From Deltaproteobacteria bacterium (GTDB taxonomy: Bacteria; Desulfobacterota; Desulfobacteria; Desulfobacterales; Desulfosarcinaceae): DNA of 64,000 bases. The notes below the pieces were generated by a model. The model saw only the letters and a program-made list of their open reading frames with translations. It made no database searches and had not been told where the DNA came from. The DNA lies in the NCBI GenBank assembly GCA_020444075.1, contig JAHLLR010000002.1:62001-126000 (forward strand), written 5' to 3'. The position numbers and the translations under genes were made by a program. Within the stretch, counting starts at the first letter, position 1. Every line of letters starts with the position of its first letter. Positions 1 through 7,657 of this stretch are shown piece by piece.

Positions 1-1632
1 CCCGCGGTGAGAGACTATGCCGCTACCCTGCCCCATGTGGTCCATGTGGAGGACAACCTGTTCACCTGCAGCCAGGATACCCAGGACAAGATGAAAGAGG
101 TGATCAAGGAACATGGCATCAACCGCGTGGTGGTGGCCTCCTGTTCCCCGCGAACCCACGAACCGCTGTTCCAGGAGACTATCCGGGATGCCGGTTTGAA
201 CAAATACCTGTTTGAAATGGCCAACATCCGCGACCAGAACACCTGGGTTCACATGAACAACCCGGAACGGGCCACGGCAAAGGCCAAGGACCTGGTTCGC
301 ATGGCTGTCGCCAAGGCCGCCTACATCGAACCGTTGCACCAGGTTCGGCTGGAGGTGACCCAGAAGGTGCTGGTGGTGGGCGGTGGTGTGGCCGGCATGG
401 AGGCGGCGCTGGGCGTTGGCGACCAGGGACTCCCGGTCTATCTGGTGGAGCGGAGCGATGTGCTGGGCGGCGTCGCCCACAGACTGCGGTCCACCTGGCA
501 GGGGGAACCGGTGAAACCCTATCTGGAAGCGCTGATCGACCGGGTGCGCAACCATGAACACATCCGGGTTTTCATGAAAACGGAACCAGTGGAAACCACC
601 GGTATTATGGGCAACTTCACCACCACCCTCATGACTTCCGGTGAATCCCTGACCGAGACGGTGGTGGAACACGGTGCCACCATCATCGCCACCGGCGGCA
701 AGGAATACATCCCCAGCGAGTACCTGTATGGTCAGAACTCCAATGTCATGACCCATTTCGACCTGGATGCCGCCATGGATGCAGACGATCCACGGCTTTC
801 TGATGCCCGGAGCGTGGCATTTATCCAGTGCGTCGGGTCTCGGACTACGGAAAGGCCATACTGCAGCCGGCTGTGCTGTACCCACACGGTCAAGAGCGCC
901 CTGAGTCTCAAGGAACGCAACCCGGAGATGGACATCTATGTGCTCTACCGGGATGTCCGCACTTACGGATTCCGCGAAGAGCTGTATAAAAAGGCCAGGG
1001 AAAAGGGCATCATCTTCATGCGCTACAACCTGGAAGACAACCTGCCCGATGTGAAGGAAGCCGACGGTCAGCTGAGTGTAACGGTAAGGGACCATGTGCT
1101 TCAGATGCCCGTGGAATTGAATCCGGATTTGCTCGTGCTGGCAACAGCCGTGCTGCCCAATGAAAACAAGGACCTGTTTGAGCTCTTCAAAGTGCCGATC
1201 AATGCCGACGGTTTCCTGGTGGAGGCTCATGCCAAGTTGCGTCCCGTTGATTTCGGCTCCGAGGGTATCTTCATGGCCGGATTGGCCCACTACCCCAAGG
1301 CGTTGGACGAAAGCATCGCCCAGGCGCGGGCTTCGGTGTCAAGGGTCATGACCATCCTGTCCCGCGATTCGATCATGGTGGGCGGTGTGGTGGCCGAAGT
1401 GGATCCGGACAAGTGCGCCGTCTGTGTTACCTGCGTGCGAACCTGCCCGTACCACATCCCCTATATCGGTGAGGAGGGTCATGCGGTGATCGAACCGGCC
1501 GAGTGCCATGGCTGCGGTTGTTGTGTGGCCGAATGCCCCGGCAAGGCTATCCAGCTCAAGCATTTTACCGACGAGCAGATCGTGGCCAAGACGGCGGCCC
1601 TTTTTGAAAAGAAAAAAGGGGCAGCGGCTTAA
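1..1632 (+). CDS. hdrA: HdrA-like FAD/iron-sulfur oxidoreductase subunit, 5' end outside window
   Basis: This is the C-terminal 543 codons of a heterodisulfide reductase subunit A-type flavoprotein; the frame is open from base 1, so the start lies upstream. The sequence shows the HdrA N-domain motif VVVASCSPRTHEP, a Rossmann FAD motif (VVGGGVAGMEAA), the inner Cys cluster around YCSRLCC, and two C-terminal [4Fe-4S] motifs (CAVCVTCVRTCP and CHGCGCCVAECP). HdrA proteins carry FAD and several Fe-S clusters and are the hub of flavin-based electron bifurcation in the cytoplasm. It is followed by mvhD, metV and metF on the same strand, which suggests that it feeds or takes electrons from methylenetetrahydrofolate reductase, as reported for the MetFV-HdrABC-MvhD complex of Moorella. 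HdrB/C may lie upstream but cannot be seen. Confidence 0.93.
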   Translation, partial: PAVRDYAATLPHVVHVEDNLFTCSQDTQDKMKEVIKEHGINRVVVASCSPRTHEPLFQETIRDAGLNKYLFEMANIRDQNTWVHMNNPERATAKAKDLVRMAVAKAAYIEPLHQVRLEVTQKVLVVGGGVAGMEAALGVGDQGLPVYLVERSDVLGGVAHRLRSTWQGEPVKPYLEALIDRVRNHEHIRVFMKTEPVETTGIMGNFTTTLMTSGESLTETVVEHGATIIATGGKEYIPSEYLYGQNSNVMTHFDLDAAMDADDPRLSDARSVAFIQCVGSRTTERPYCSRLCCTHTVKSALSLKERNPEMDIYVLYRDVRTYGFREELYKKAREKGIIFMRYNLEDNLPDVKEADGQLSVTVRDHVLQMPVELNPDLLVLATAVLPNENKDLFELFKVPINADGFLVEAHAKLRPVDFGSEGIFMAGLAHYPKALDESIAQARASVSRVMTILSRDSIMVGGVVAEVDPDKCAVCVTCVRTCPYHIPYIGEEGHAVIEPAECHGCGCCVAECPGKAIQLKHFTDEQIVAKTAALFEKKKGAAA

Positions 1633-1726
1633 TCAAACAGGGAATCTGGGCGCCAGAACAACCGGCAGCCTGAGAACTCCGGGCGCCCGACTCATTTTAT
1701 TACCTTAACATCATCGGAGAAAGACC

Positions 1727-2140
1727 ATGAATGAAACCTTTGAACCCCAGATCCTGGCTTACTGCTGCAAGTACTGTGCGTATGCAGCCGCCGATCTTGC
1801 CGGATCCATGCGCTTGAATTATCCAAGCAATGTGAAGGTGATTCAGGTGCCGTGCAGCGGCAGGGTGGACATCCTGCACCTGCTGACCGCCTTCGAAGGC
1901 GGAGCCGACGGCGTATACGTGGCCGGCTGACTGGAAGGTGAATGTCATTTCCTGGAAGGAAATCTCAAAACCAGACGGAAAGTCGAGTACGTTCAGCGAA
2001 CCCTTAAGGAACTGGGCATGGAACCGGAGCGGGTGCAGATGTTCAATCTTTCTTCAGCCCAGGGCCCCCGCTTTGCCGAAATCGCCAACGAAATGACCGA
2101 GACGATCAAGGCGCTGGGACCCAGCCCGGTGACTTCTTAA
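1727..2140 (+). CDS. mvhD: MvhD-type [2Fe-2S] hydrogenase/Hdr delta subunit with in-frame UGA (selenocysteine 68)
   Basis: The frame starts at ATG 1727 after a GGAGAAAG-like ribosome site and runs to an in-frame TGA at 1928-1930. Reading TGA as selenocysteine continues the same frame to TAA at 2138-2140, giving 137 residues, the usual MvhD length. The continuation is family-like: VAG-U-LEGECHFLEGN matches the usual VAGCxxGDCHYxxGN, so Sec68 replaces the first Cys of that pair, and the rest (RTLKELGMEPERVQMF) is also typical. MvhD passes electrons between HdrA and a partner dehydrogenase. The methanogen homologue VhuD is known to use selenocysteine. A hairpin directly after the TGA could be the SECIS. 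A pipeline would split or truncate this gene. Confidence 0.9.
1933..1952 (+). promoter_or_regulatory. candidate bacterial SECIS hairpin in mvhD
   Basis: Starting two bases after the TGA, GGAAG pairs with UUUCC (one G-U), a G bulges out, and UGA pairs with UCA around an AUG loop. Bacterial SECIS elements are short hairpins just 3' of the UGA with a G in the apical loop that SelB binds. The fold was drawn by eye. Confidence 0.5.
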
Positions 2141-2190
2141 ACACAGATTGGAGGCGGATTTTCCGCCTTTGGACCCCAAGAGGTGAACTC

Positions 2191-2859
2191 ATGATAATTG
2201 CAGATCGAAAATCTCTGGAAGAGATACAGGACATGATCAAGGAGTATAAGAAAATTCTTCTTGTGGGCTGCAAAGGGTGCGTTACCGTATGCAACGTGGG
2301 CGGCGCTAAGGAGGTGGGGGTGCTGGCCGCCACCTTGAAAATTGCTCGCAAGAAAGACGGTAATCCCATCGAGATCGACGAGAAGACATTGGAGCGCCAG
2401 TGCGATCCCGAATACGTGGAGCAGATCCGGGACATCTTCGACCAATATGATGCCGTCGTATCAATGGCCTGCGGCGTCGGACCTCAGTTTCTTTCCGAAG
2501 CCTATCCCAGCCAGAAGTTTTTTCCGGCGGTAAATACCAAGTTCTTCGGCGGTGCGGTTCAGCACGGCATCTGGGAGGAGCGATGCGCCGGATGCGGCAC
2601 CTGTGTCATCCACTATTACGACGGGCTGTGCCCCATCGCCCGGTGCTCGAAAAGTCTTCAGCATGGACCCTGCGGCGGCAGCGCGGGCGGTAAGTGCGAA
2701 ATCGCCAAGGATGTGGAGTGCATCTGGGACACCATCGTCAAGAAAAAAATGGAGCAGGGACGGCTCGAGGATCTTCGAACCCTTCGGGCCCCGAAAGACT
2801 GGCAGACGGCAAGGGACGGCGGTCCCCGTAAAAGCATAAGGGAGGAGTTGGTGCAATGA
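2191..2859 (+). CDS. metV: MetV-like zinc-finger/Fe-S partner of methylenetetrahydrofolate reductase
   Basis: This 222-residue protein belongs to the MetV (methylenetetrahydrofolate reductase C-terminal domain) family, the partner subunit of MetF in acetogens and many sulfate reducers. An N-terminal segment has VGCKGCVTVC, and the C-terminal half carries a dense Cys cluster (CAGCGTC, GLCPIARC, GPCGG, GGKC) around residues 130-180 that would hold zinc or Fe-S. The ATGA overlap with metF (2856-2859) indicates translational coupling. With HdrA and MvhD just upstream, it is likely the docking subunit joining MetF to the Hdr electron-transfer module in the reductive acetyl-CoA pathway. A broken paralogue lies at 31.9 kb. 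Confidence 0.88.
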   Translation: MIIADRKSLEEIQDMIKEYKKILLVGCKGCVTVCNVGGAKEVGVLAATLKIARKKDGNPIEIDEKTLERQCDPEYVEQIRDIFDQYDAVVSMACGVGPQFLSEAYPSQKFFPAVNTKFFGGAVQHGIWEERCAGCGTCVIHYYDGLCPIARCSKSLQHGPCGGSAGGKCEIAKDVECIWDTIVKKKMEQGRLEDLRTLRAPKDWQTARDGGPRKSIREELVQ

Positions 2860-3797
2860 GCAATAACGGACTGAAATCAGGGAGTAATCTGGAGAAGGTG
2901 CTCAAGGCAGGCCACTTTGCGTTTACCGGTGAATGCGGACCGCCCAAGGGTGCCAACGTGGAACACCTGAAGGAGAAATTCGAACACCTGCGGGGCAAGG
3001 TGGATGCGGTGAATGTCACCGACAACCAGACCGCCGTGGTGCGCATGTCCAGTGCGGCTGCTTCGGCAATCATGGTGGCCAACGGCATCGAACCCAACTT
3101 TCAGATGGTGTGCCGGGATCGCAACCGCCTGGCCATGATGGCCGACGTCCTCGGGGTGTACTCCCTAGGTATAAGGAACATGCTCTGCCTGTCCGGCGAT
3201 CACCAGAAGTTCGGCAACCATCCCCAGTCAAAGAACGTCTATGACATCGACTCCATGCAGTTGATCGCCATGGTGAAGAAGATGAGGGACGAAGGCAAAT
3301 TCATCAACGATGAGGATATTGACGTGCCGCCGAAGATGTTCATCGGGGCTGCCGCCAACCCCTTTGCCGATCCCTACGAATTCCGGATTTACCGACTGGC
3401 CAACAAGATCGACGCCGGCGCGGACTTCATCCAGACCCAATGCATCTACAACATGCCCCGGTTCAGAGATTTCATGAAAAAAGCCGTGGACATGGGCCTG
3501 ACGGAAAAGGCCTACATCCTCGCCGGCGTCACGCCGATGAAAAGCGCGCGCATGGCGCAGTATATGGCAAAAATGGTTCCAGGCATGGATGTTCCTGAAG
3601 AACTGATCGAACGGTTAAAGGGCGCCGGTAAAGGCAACCAGGCCGAAGAGGGCATCAAGTTTGCCATCGAGCAGATCGAAGAATTCAAAGAGATGGAAGG
3701 GGTTGCCGGGGTCCACCTCATGGCCATCGAATGGGAACACAGGGTTCCGGAAATCGCTGAACGAGCCAACGTGCTGCCCAGGCCCCAGGTCGATTAA
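2856..3797 (+). CDS. metF: 5,10-methylenetetrahydrofolate reductase
   Basis: The 313-residue product is a standard-length MetF TIM barrel that binds FAD and reduces methylene-THF to methyl-THF (or the reverse in an oxidative Wood-Ljungdahl pathway). Recognisable segments are FAFTGECGPPKG at the N-terminus, VNVTDNQTAVVRMSS, CLSGDH, YDIDSMQLIAMV, GAAANPFADP, FIQTQCIYNM and the C-terminal GVHLMAIEWEHRVPEI. It overlaps metV by four bases. The HdrA-MvhD-MetV-MetF order suggests that it works with a bifurcating or ferredoxin-linked Hdr complex rather than plain NADH. Confidence 0.95.
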   Translation: MSNNGLKSGSNLEKVLKAGHFAFTGECGPPKGANVEHLKEKFEHLRGKVDAVNVTDNQTAVVRMSSAAASAIMVANGIEPNFQMVCRDRNRLAMMADVLGVYSLGIRNMLCLSGDHQKFGNHPQSKNVYDIDSMQLIAMVKKMRDEGKFINDEDIDVPPKMFIGAAANPFADPYEFRIYRLANKIDAGADFIQTQCIYNMPRFRDFMKKAVDMGLTEKAYILAGVTPMKSARMAQYMAKMVPGMDVPEELIERLKGAGKGNQAEEGIKFAIEQIEEFKEMEGVAGVHLMAIEWEHRVPEIAERANVLPRPQVD

Positions 3798-3886
3798 CAC
3801 GAATTTGCCGGAATTGCGGGGGTGGGGGAAATATAACCGCCACCGACACCCTCAGCCCCGCCCGGCCATATTTTTAAGCTCAGGCT

Positions 3887-3907
3887 GCTGATTTTTTAAC
3901 AATCAGC
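3887..3907 (+). terminator. hairpin after metF
   Basis: GCTGATT and AATCAGC form a 7-bp stem around a 7-base loop (TTTTAAC) 90 bases after metF and 22 bases before the response regulator. There is no clear T-run, so it may be an attenuator or a processing site instead of a terminator. Confidence 0.35.
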
Positions 3908-3928
3908 TTGTTATAAAGGAGAACTCAA

Positions 3929-4318
3929 ATGAGTGACAAAAAACGGATCCTAGTGGTGGACGACGAACCCGATTTCTGTTCGATCGTTCAGGGGAACTTG
4001 GAAAAGGAAGGTTTTGAGGTGGAGGTGGCCTATGATGGCGTACAAGGTTTGGAAAAAGTCCATGCCAATCCACCGGATGCCATCGTTCTGGATGTCATGA
4101 TGCCCGAAAAAGACGGTTATGCGGTGTGCAAGGAGTTGAAAAGCGACCAAAAATACGCTGATATTCCCATTGTGATGCTCACTGCCGTGGCATCCCACGT
4201 CTCTTCGACCCGCTACTCCCACTATGACGGCATGAGCATGGAAGCCGATGACTATCTTCCCAAACCGGCCTCCGCGGAAGAGATCACTGAAAGCTTGAAA
4301 GGGCTGTTGAACCTGTAG
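3929..4318 (+). CDS. single-domain CheY-like response regulator
   Basis: This 129-residue receiver domain stands alone. It has the acidic pair DDE after ILVV, the phospho-acceptor Asp in AIVLDVMMPEKDGY, the switch Thr in MLTA and the Lys in YLPKPAS. There is a 15-residue insertion between beta-4 and alpha-4 (around SHVSSTRYSHYDG) that is longer than in CheY. No output domain or histidine kinase lies next to it, so its partner is unknown. The start at 3929 follows a good AAAGGAG site. It may be co-transcribed with metF or have its own promoter. Confidence 0.9.
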   Translation: MSDKKRILVVDDEPDFCSIVQGNLEKEGFEVEVAYDGVQGLEKVHANPPDAIVLDVMMPEKDGYAVCKELKSDQKYADIPIVMLTAVASHVSSTRYSHYDGMSMEADDYLPKPASAEEITESLKGLLNL

Positions 4319-4337
4319 CCTGGTTTTTTAACAAAAC

Positions 4338-4573
4338 GGGCTGCCGGCGATGGCTGGCCGCATCGATCGAACCACCGGTAGATCAGCTTACCAGCGCCGG
4401 AAGCCCCGTAACCCGTGAACGGGCAACACGGATCCTAAAGGGGTAGGATCGAGTCGTGCGCGGGTTGCTTCCGAATCCACGTACCTGAAGCACAGGAAAT
4501 CGATTTCGTTGTGTTTTCCGCAACAGACACAGCGGCAGAGCATTCGGGGTAGGGGTGCGTTGGATTCGGAAGC
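4338..4573 (+). ncRNA. candidate structured RNA (433-base gene-free stretch 4319-4751)
   Basis: No credible reading frame occupies 4319-4751, but it folds well by eye. GGGCT (4338-4342) plus CCGGCG (4344-4349) pair with CGCCGG (4395-4400) plus AGCCC (4402-4406). GATCCTA (4431-4437) pairs with TAGGATC (4444-4450) around AAGGGG. GCTTCCGAATCC (4467-4478) pairs perfectly with GGATTCGGAAGC (4562-4573), with further imperfect pairing inside. The long bulged rod and the terminator at 4626 fit a free-standing small RNA or the leader of the aroE-like gene. I do not recognise a known riboswitch or 6S core. Confidence 0.4.
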
Positions 4574-4625
4574 ATTCTTTATGTGAACCACGAACGCATG
4601 TAATCGTTATTTTGCCCGGTGAAAC

Positions 4626-4660
4626 AAGCCTGCTCAGGGACGTGCGAGCAGGCTTTTTAT
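4626..4660 (+). terminator. rho-independent terminator
   Basis: AAGCCTGCTC pairs perfectly with GAGCAGGCTT (10 bp) around a 10-base loop, followed by a T-run. It ends the structured stretch and lies 92 bases before the aroE-like start, so it either terminates a small RNA or acts as an attenuator for that gene. Confidence 0.8.
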
Positions 4661-4751
4661 CCTGAAAATCAGTTAGCACACAAACCCAGATCAAAGCAGC
4701 GACTATTTTTAACGATGGGGCTATAATCATCAGCAACCGAGACCCAGCCAG

Positions 4752-5609
4752 ATGAATCAACCTTCAGGAATTCCGGACGCGACCTATGCGTTCCAGAAAA
4801 AGGTTTTCTGTATCATCAGTGATCAGCGGGTTTTTCGATCCAGGTCGCCGGCGATATTTACCACAGTGTTCGGCCGGACGGGCATCAACGGGGCCTATGT
4901 GCCCTTTATGGTCGAAACGGGCAATATCGGCAAGGCGCTGGAGAGTCTCCGGGTGCTTAACATTGCCGGCGCCAACATAACCGCGCCATTCAAGGAAAAG
5001 GTGCTGCCATACCTGGATGTGCTTTCCGAAGGGGCTAACATCATCGGCGCCGTGAATACCATTGTCTGCAAGGGCGGCCAGCTCAAGGGGTACAACACCA
5101 ACGCCATCGGCATCATGGATGCCCTCAACGAGGTGAAGTTTGACATTGCCGGAAAAAAGGCGCTGGTGATCGGCACAGGCGGGTCAGCACGGGCCGTGGT
5201 GTTTATCCTCAACTGGCTGCGGGCCGAGTCGGTTGTCGTAGCCGGCCGGGACAATGAAAAAACCTGCCGTCTGGCCGGCCATTTCAGTTGTACCCCGCGG
5301 ATGCTGAAGGACCTGTCCGACGTTCCCCTGAACGTGGATCTCATCGTCAATGCTTCCTCCATTTCCAGTCGAGATGAATCCAGCGAGTTGACCGAAATTG
5401 TCGGCGGCCTGAAGAGCAATGGCTGCCAGTTGGTGTTCGATCTCAATTACGGTCACCGGGAGAATATCTGGAAATCCTTGGCGGAAAAGAGCGGCATCCG
5501 GTTTATGGACGGGCTTTCCACCCTGGCCTACCAGGCCCGCCGCACTTTTCTGCTGTGGACCGGCCAGGAGGTGCCGCAGGAAGAATTCTTAAAGGCGCTG
5601 GAGGAATAG
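4752..5609 (+). CDS. aroE: shikimate dehydrogenase-like protein (AroE family), catalytic Asp replaced
   Basis: This 285-residue protein has the AroE architecture: an N-terminal substrate domain (RSRSPAIF, NITAPFKEK with the catalytic Lys81, GAVNTI) and a Rossmann NADP domain (VIGTGGSARAVV). AroE reduces 3-dehydroshikimate in aromatic amino acid synthesis. The usual GxNTDxxG motif reads GYNTNAIG, so the Asp that pairs with the catalytic Lys is Asn117. The enzyme may be slow, have another substrate, or be a shikimate dehydrogenase-like paralogue. No other aro gene is nearby. The start lacks a clear Shine-Dalgarno site. Confidence 0.82.
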   Translation: MNQPSGIPDATYAFQKKVFCIISDQRVFRSRSPAIFTTVFGRTGINGAYVPFMVETGNIGKALESLRVLNIAGANITAPFKEKVLPYLDVLSEGANIIGAVNTIVCKGGQLKGYNTNAIGIMDALNEVKFDIAGKKALVIGTGGSARAVVFILNWLRAESVVVAGRDNEKTCRLAGHFSCTPRMLKDLSDVPLNVDLIVNASSISSRDESSELTEIVGGLKSNGCQLVFDLNYGHRENIWKSLAEKSGIRFMDGLSTLAYQARRTFLLWTGQEVPQEEFLKALEE

Positions 5610-5651
5610 CGCGCTATCCCCCCTATCAAGATACGGATGACATCCATTTGA

Positions 5652-6119
5652 TTATCGTTTGATCTCGCGTTTCAGGTTGATCCCATATTTTCTCATACGA
5701 TTCCAAACGGTTACCCGATTGATTCCTACCATCGGTGCCGCCTGGCTCTGGTTTCCCCCGGCCGCGTGAAGGGCATCGATGAGCTGCTGCCGTTCATTGC
5801 TGCCGGTTGAAAAAACTACCGACTCGACGACCGGCGGGGTGTGCAACGGATGGACCAGCAGTTGGGGCGGCAAGTGATCAATGTCGATGGTATCCCTGTC
5901 CGCAACGGTAAAGGCATATTCCAATGCGCTTTTCATCTCGCGGACATTTCCCGGCCACCGGTAATTCATGAAGCGGTTCAGCGCGTCCCGGGTCAATTCC
6001 CGGATCGGCTTGCCTGTAAGTATTTCCAGGCGGTTGATGAAGGTGTTCACCAGCAGGGGGATGTCATCCTTTCGCTTTCGAAGCGATGGAAGATGAATGG
6101 GAATCAAGTTGTTTGACAT
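5652..6119 (-). pseudogene. truncated sigma-54 activator (C-terminal end of AAA+ domain plus Fis HTH)
   Basis: The 155 codons start inside the AAA+ module of an NtrC-type activator (LIPIHLPSLRKRKDDIPLL) and continue through the WPGNVREM helix to a Fis-type HTH (GNQSQAAPMVGINRVTVWNRM). Walker A, GAFTGA and any sensor domain are missing, so it cannot drive sigma-54 open-complex formation. No matching upstream part is visible between 6120 and 6376. It is best read as the 3' remnant of a deleted regulator; a DNA-binding fragment could still be made. It closely resembles the C-termini of the intact activators at 19.5 and 23.4 kb. Confidence 0.75.
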
Positions 6120-6253
6120 CCGTGTTCAATATGACTTAAAATAAAGGACATATTCTCATAATCTTCGTATCCGGTCCTTACCCAATATTTTCTGCAACCG
6201 GATAGAGGGTTTCGGAGCATCGCTTCGCTAAACGATCGCAATAGCTTTTTCAT
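6104..6253 (-). CDS. possible 49-residue small ORF
   Basis: An ATG at 6253 follows a good AGGGGG site by about nine bases and opens a 49-codon frame beginning MKKLLRSFSEAML. It overlaps the start of the truncated sigma-54 activator. I recognise no family. It may be chance or a leftover of the same deletion. Confidence 0.25.
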   Translation of the reverse strand: MKKLLRSFSEAMLRNPLSGCRKYWVRTGYEDYENMSFILSHIEHGCQTT

Positions 6254-6376
6254 AGAAAATCCCCCTTCATGTTGCTGAACCCTTGTGCTGTTTAAAAGTC
6301 AGGCAAGCCCGCCCCCATGTTTTTTCAGATCGGAAAAGGGTGGGTAGCAAATAACCATCAACGAAAGGAGAGACGC

Positions 6377-7096
6377 ATGGCAGAAGAACTGCCGGTCGGG
6401 TGTGCCCGACCCACTGGAGGACCCGTAGGAGAACCGGTCGAAGAGATCGCGAAGGAGGCAACAAAACTGAAAAAGGAGGAAGGACAAATGATTCATGTCG
6501 GTGAAAAAGCACCAGACTTCGTGGCACCCGGATACCAGAAGGGCAAATTCATTTCCGTAAAGCTGTCCGACTATCTGGGAAAATGGGTTCTGCTCTGTTT
6601 TTATCCGGGCGATTTTACCTTTGTATGAGCGACCGAGATTTCGGCGGTCGCCGAAAAATATCCTGAATTCCAGAAATTGGGTGTGGAACTCCTATCCATG
6701 AGCATCGACAGCATGTTTGTGCACAAGATGTGGGATGATCATGAGCTGGCCAAAATGGTCGACGGCGGCGTGCCTTTTCCCATGCTGTCTGATGCGGGCG
6801 GAAAGGTCGGGAAATTGTTCGGGGTGTTTAACGAGGGTGCTGGTGTTGAAAACAGGGGACGATTCATTATCGATCCGGATGGTGTAATCCAGGGCTACGA
6901 GGTGCTGACACCGCCGGTGGGCCGCAACGTGCAGGAGACCCTCCGACAGGTGCAGGCCTTCCAGCTGGTCAGAAAAACCAAGGGTGCGGAAGCAACCCCG
7001 TCCGGCTGGCGCCCAGGAAAGCTGACGCTCAAGCCGGGACCGGATCTGGTCGGCAACGTCTGGAAAGAGTGGAAAACCAGTATGGCCTTCGACTAA
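6377..7096 (+). CDS. selenocysteine peroxiredoxin (in-frame UGA, Sec84)
   Basis: The frame from ATG 6377 (after AAAGGAGAGACGC) meets TGA at 6626-6628 and continues in the same frame to TAA at 7094-7096, 239 residues in all. The context GDFTFV-U-ATE is the AhpC/Prx motif FTFVCPTE, so Sec84 takes the place of the peroxidatic Cys. Downstream segments ([32 protein letters not shown], the Arg in VGRN, and a [12 protein letters not shown] tail) are standard peroxiredoxin. No Cys follows Sec84; only Cys9 in the unusual N-terminal extension and Cys74 remain, so it is not a classical 2-Cys enzyme. Selenoperoxiredoxins are known in anaerobes such as Eubacterium acidaminophilum. A second good start is ATG 6488 (GGAGGAAGGACAA). 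Likely role: peroxide defence. Confidence 0.92.
6629..6651 (+). promoter_or_regulatory. SECIS hairpin of the selenoperoxiredoxin gene
   Basis: GCGACCG pairs perfectly with CGGTCGC (7 bp) around a 9-base loop that includes GG, starting one base after the TGA. Position, size and G in the loop fit a bacterial SECIS element. Confidence 0.65.
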
Positions 7097-7170
7097 TCAA
7101 TTTCGTGTGAGATTTATTGGGGATCAGACCGCACTGATTAACTGGAAGCGGGCTGATCTCCAACGGCTGG

Positions 7171-7476
7171 TTAAGCCGGCCCAGCCCTATCAGCGGTTAC
7201 CATGAACAAAAGGAGTATTGCATGGATTTCAATCAACTTGCCGTTTCTGGATTGGGTTGTCTTTCCTATATCATCGGTTGCCCGCGTGCCAAAGTAGTTT
7301 AACTGTCGTTTCTGCTCATCATAAATCCTTGCATTTTCAATGGCGATCCAGCACTGCTCTGCCAGTGCCGCGACGAACTCAATCTCCAATGGCGTGAATT
7401 CCCGCGGGGCCCGGGAGGGGAGCCTAAGACTTTCCTGGGGTACAAAGAGGCTGTTATTGCTTTGGAGATATCCAGA
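7171..7476 (-). pseudogene. GAF-domain remnant
   Basis: The minus strand reads SLFVPQESLRLPSRAPREFTPLEIEF and on through ALAEQCWIAIENARIY, the C-terminal half of a GAF domain as found in signalling proteins of this group (compare EPWEFGHNDVNFVQAVAQ in the intact GAF gene at 48.6 kb). No start codon or first half of the domain is present, and no kinase or output domain follows before the stop at 7171. The rest of the 560-base stretch 7097-7657 holds no other gene. Confidence 0.55.
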
Positions 7477-7588
7477 AAAAGCCGGAGGCAGTCGCTCTGC
7501 AGTGCCATTTTCATTTGAACGCTAATCGAAAACTTACCTGGCGCTAATGAAAGTCGAAGAATCAAAAATTATTTGTTTATAGGCTTCG

Positions 7589-7610
7589 ATATTGTTATTC
7601 GATTCAATAT
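7589..7610 (+). promoter_or_regulatory. possible operator of the DeoR-type regulator
   Basis: ATATTG and CAATAT form an inverted repeat 48 bases before the regulator's ATG in an AT-rich stretch. DeoR-family regulators usually repress their own operon from such sites. Weak evidence. Confidence 0.3.
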
Positions 7611-7657
7611 ATGTTCAAATGAAAATTGACGTTTAAACCTTTTGTGAAAATCAATAG

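Noticed and set aside
1928-1930. TGA in mvhD as a nonsense mutation
   Set aside because: The frame continues unchanged to normal length, the residue lies exactly at a conserved Cys, a hairpin follows, and a second gene in the window shows the same pattern.
4338-4660. Known riboswitch, 6S RNA or tmRNA
   Set aside because: None of the conserved cores I know (cobalamin, TPP, SAM/SAH, c-di-GMP, glycine, ZTP; tmRNA start) could be matched, so it is listed only as an unassigned structured element.
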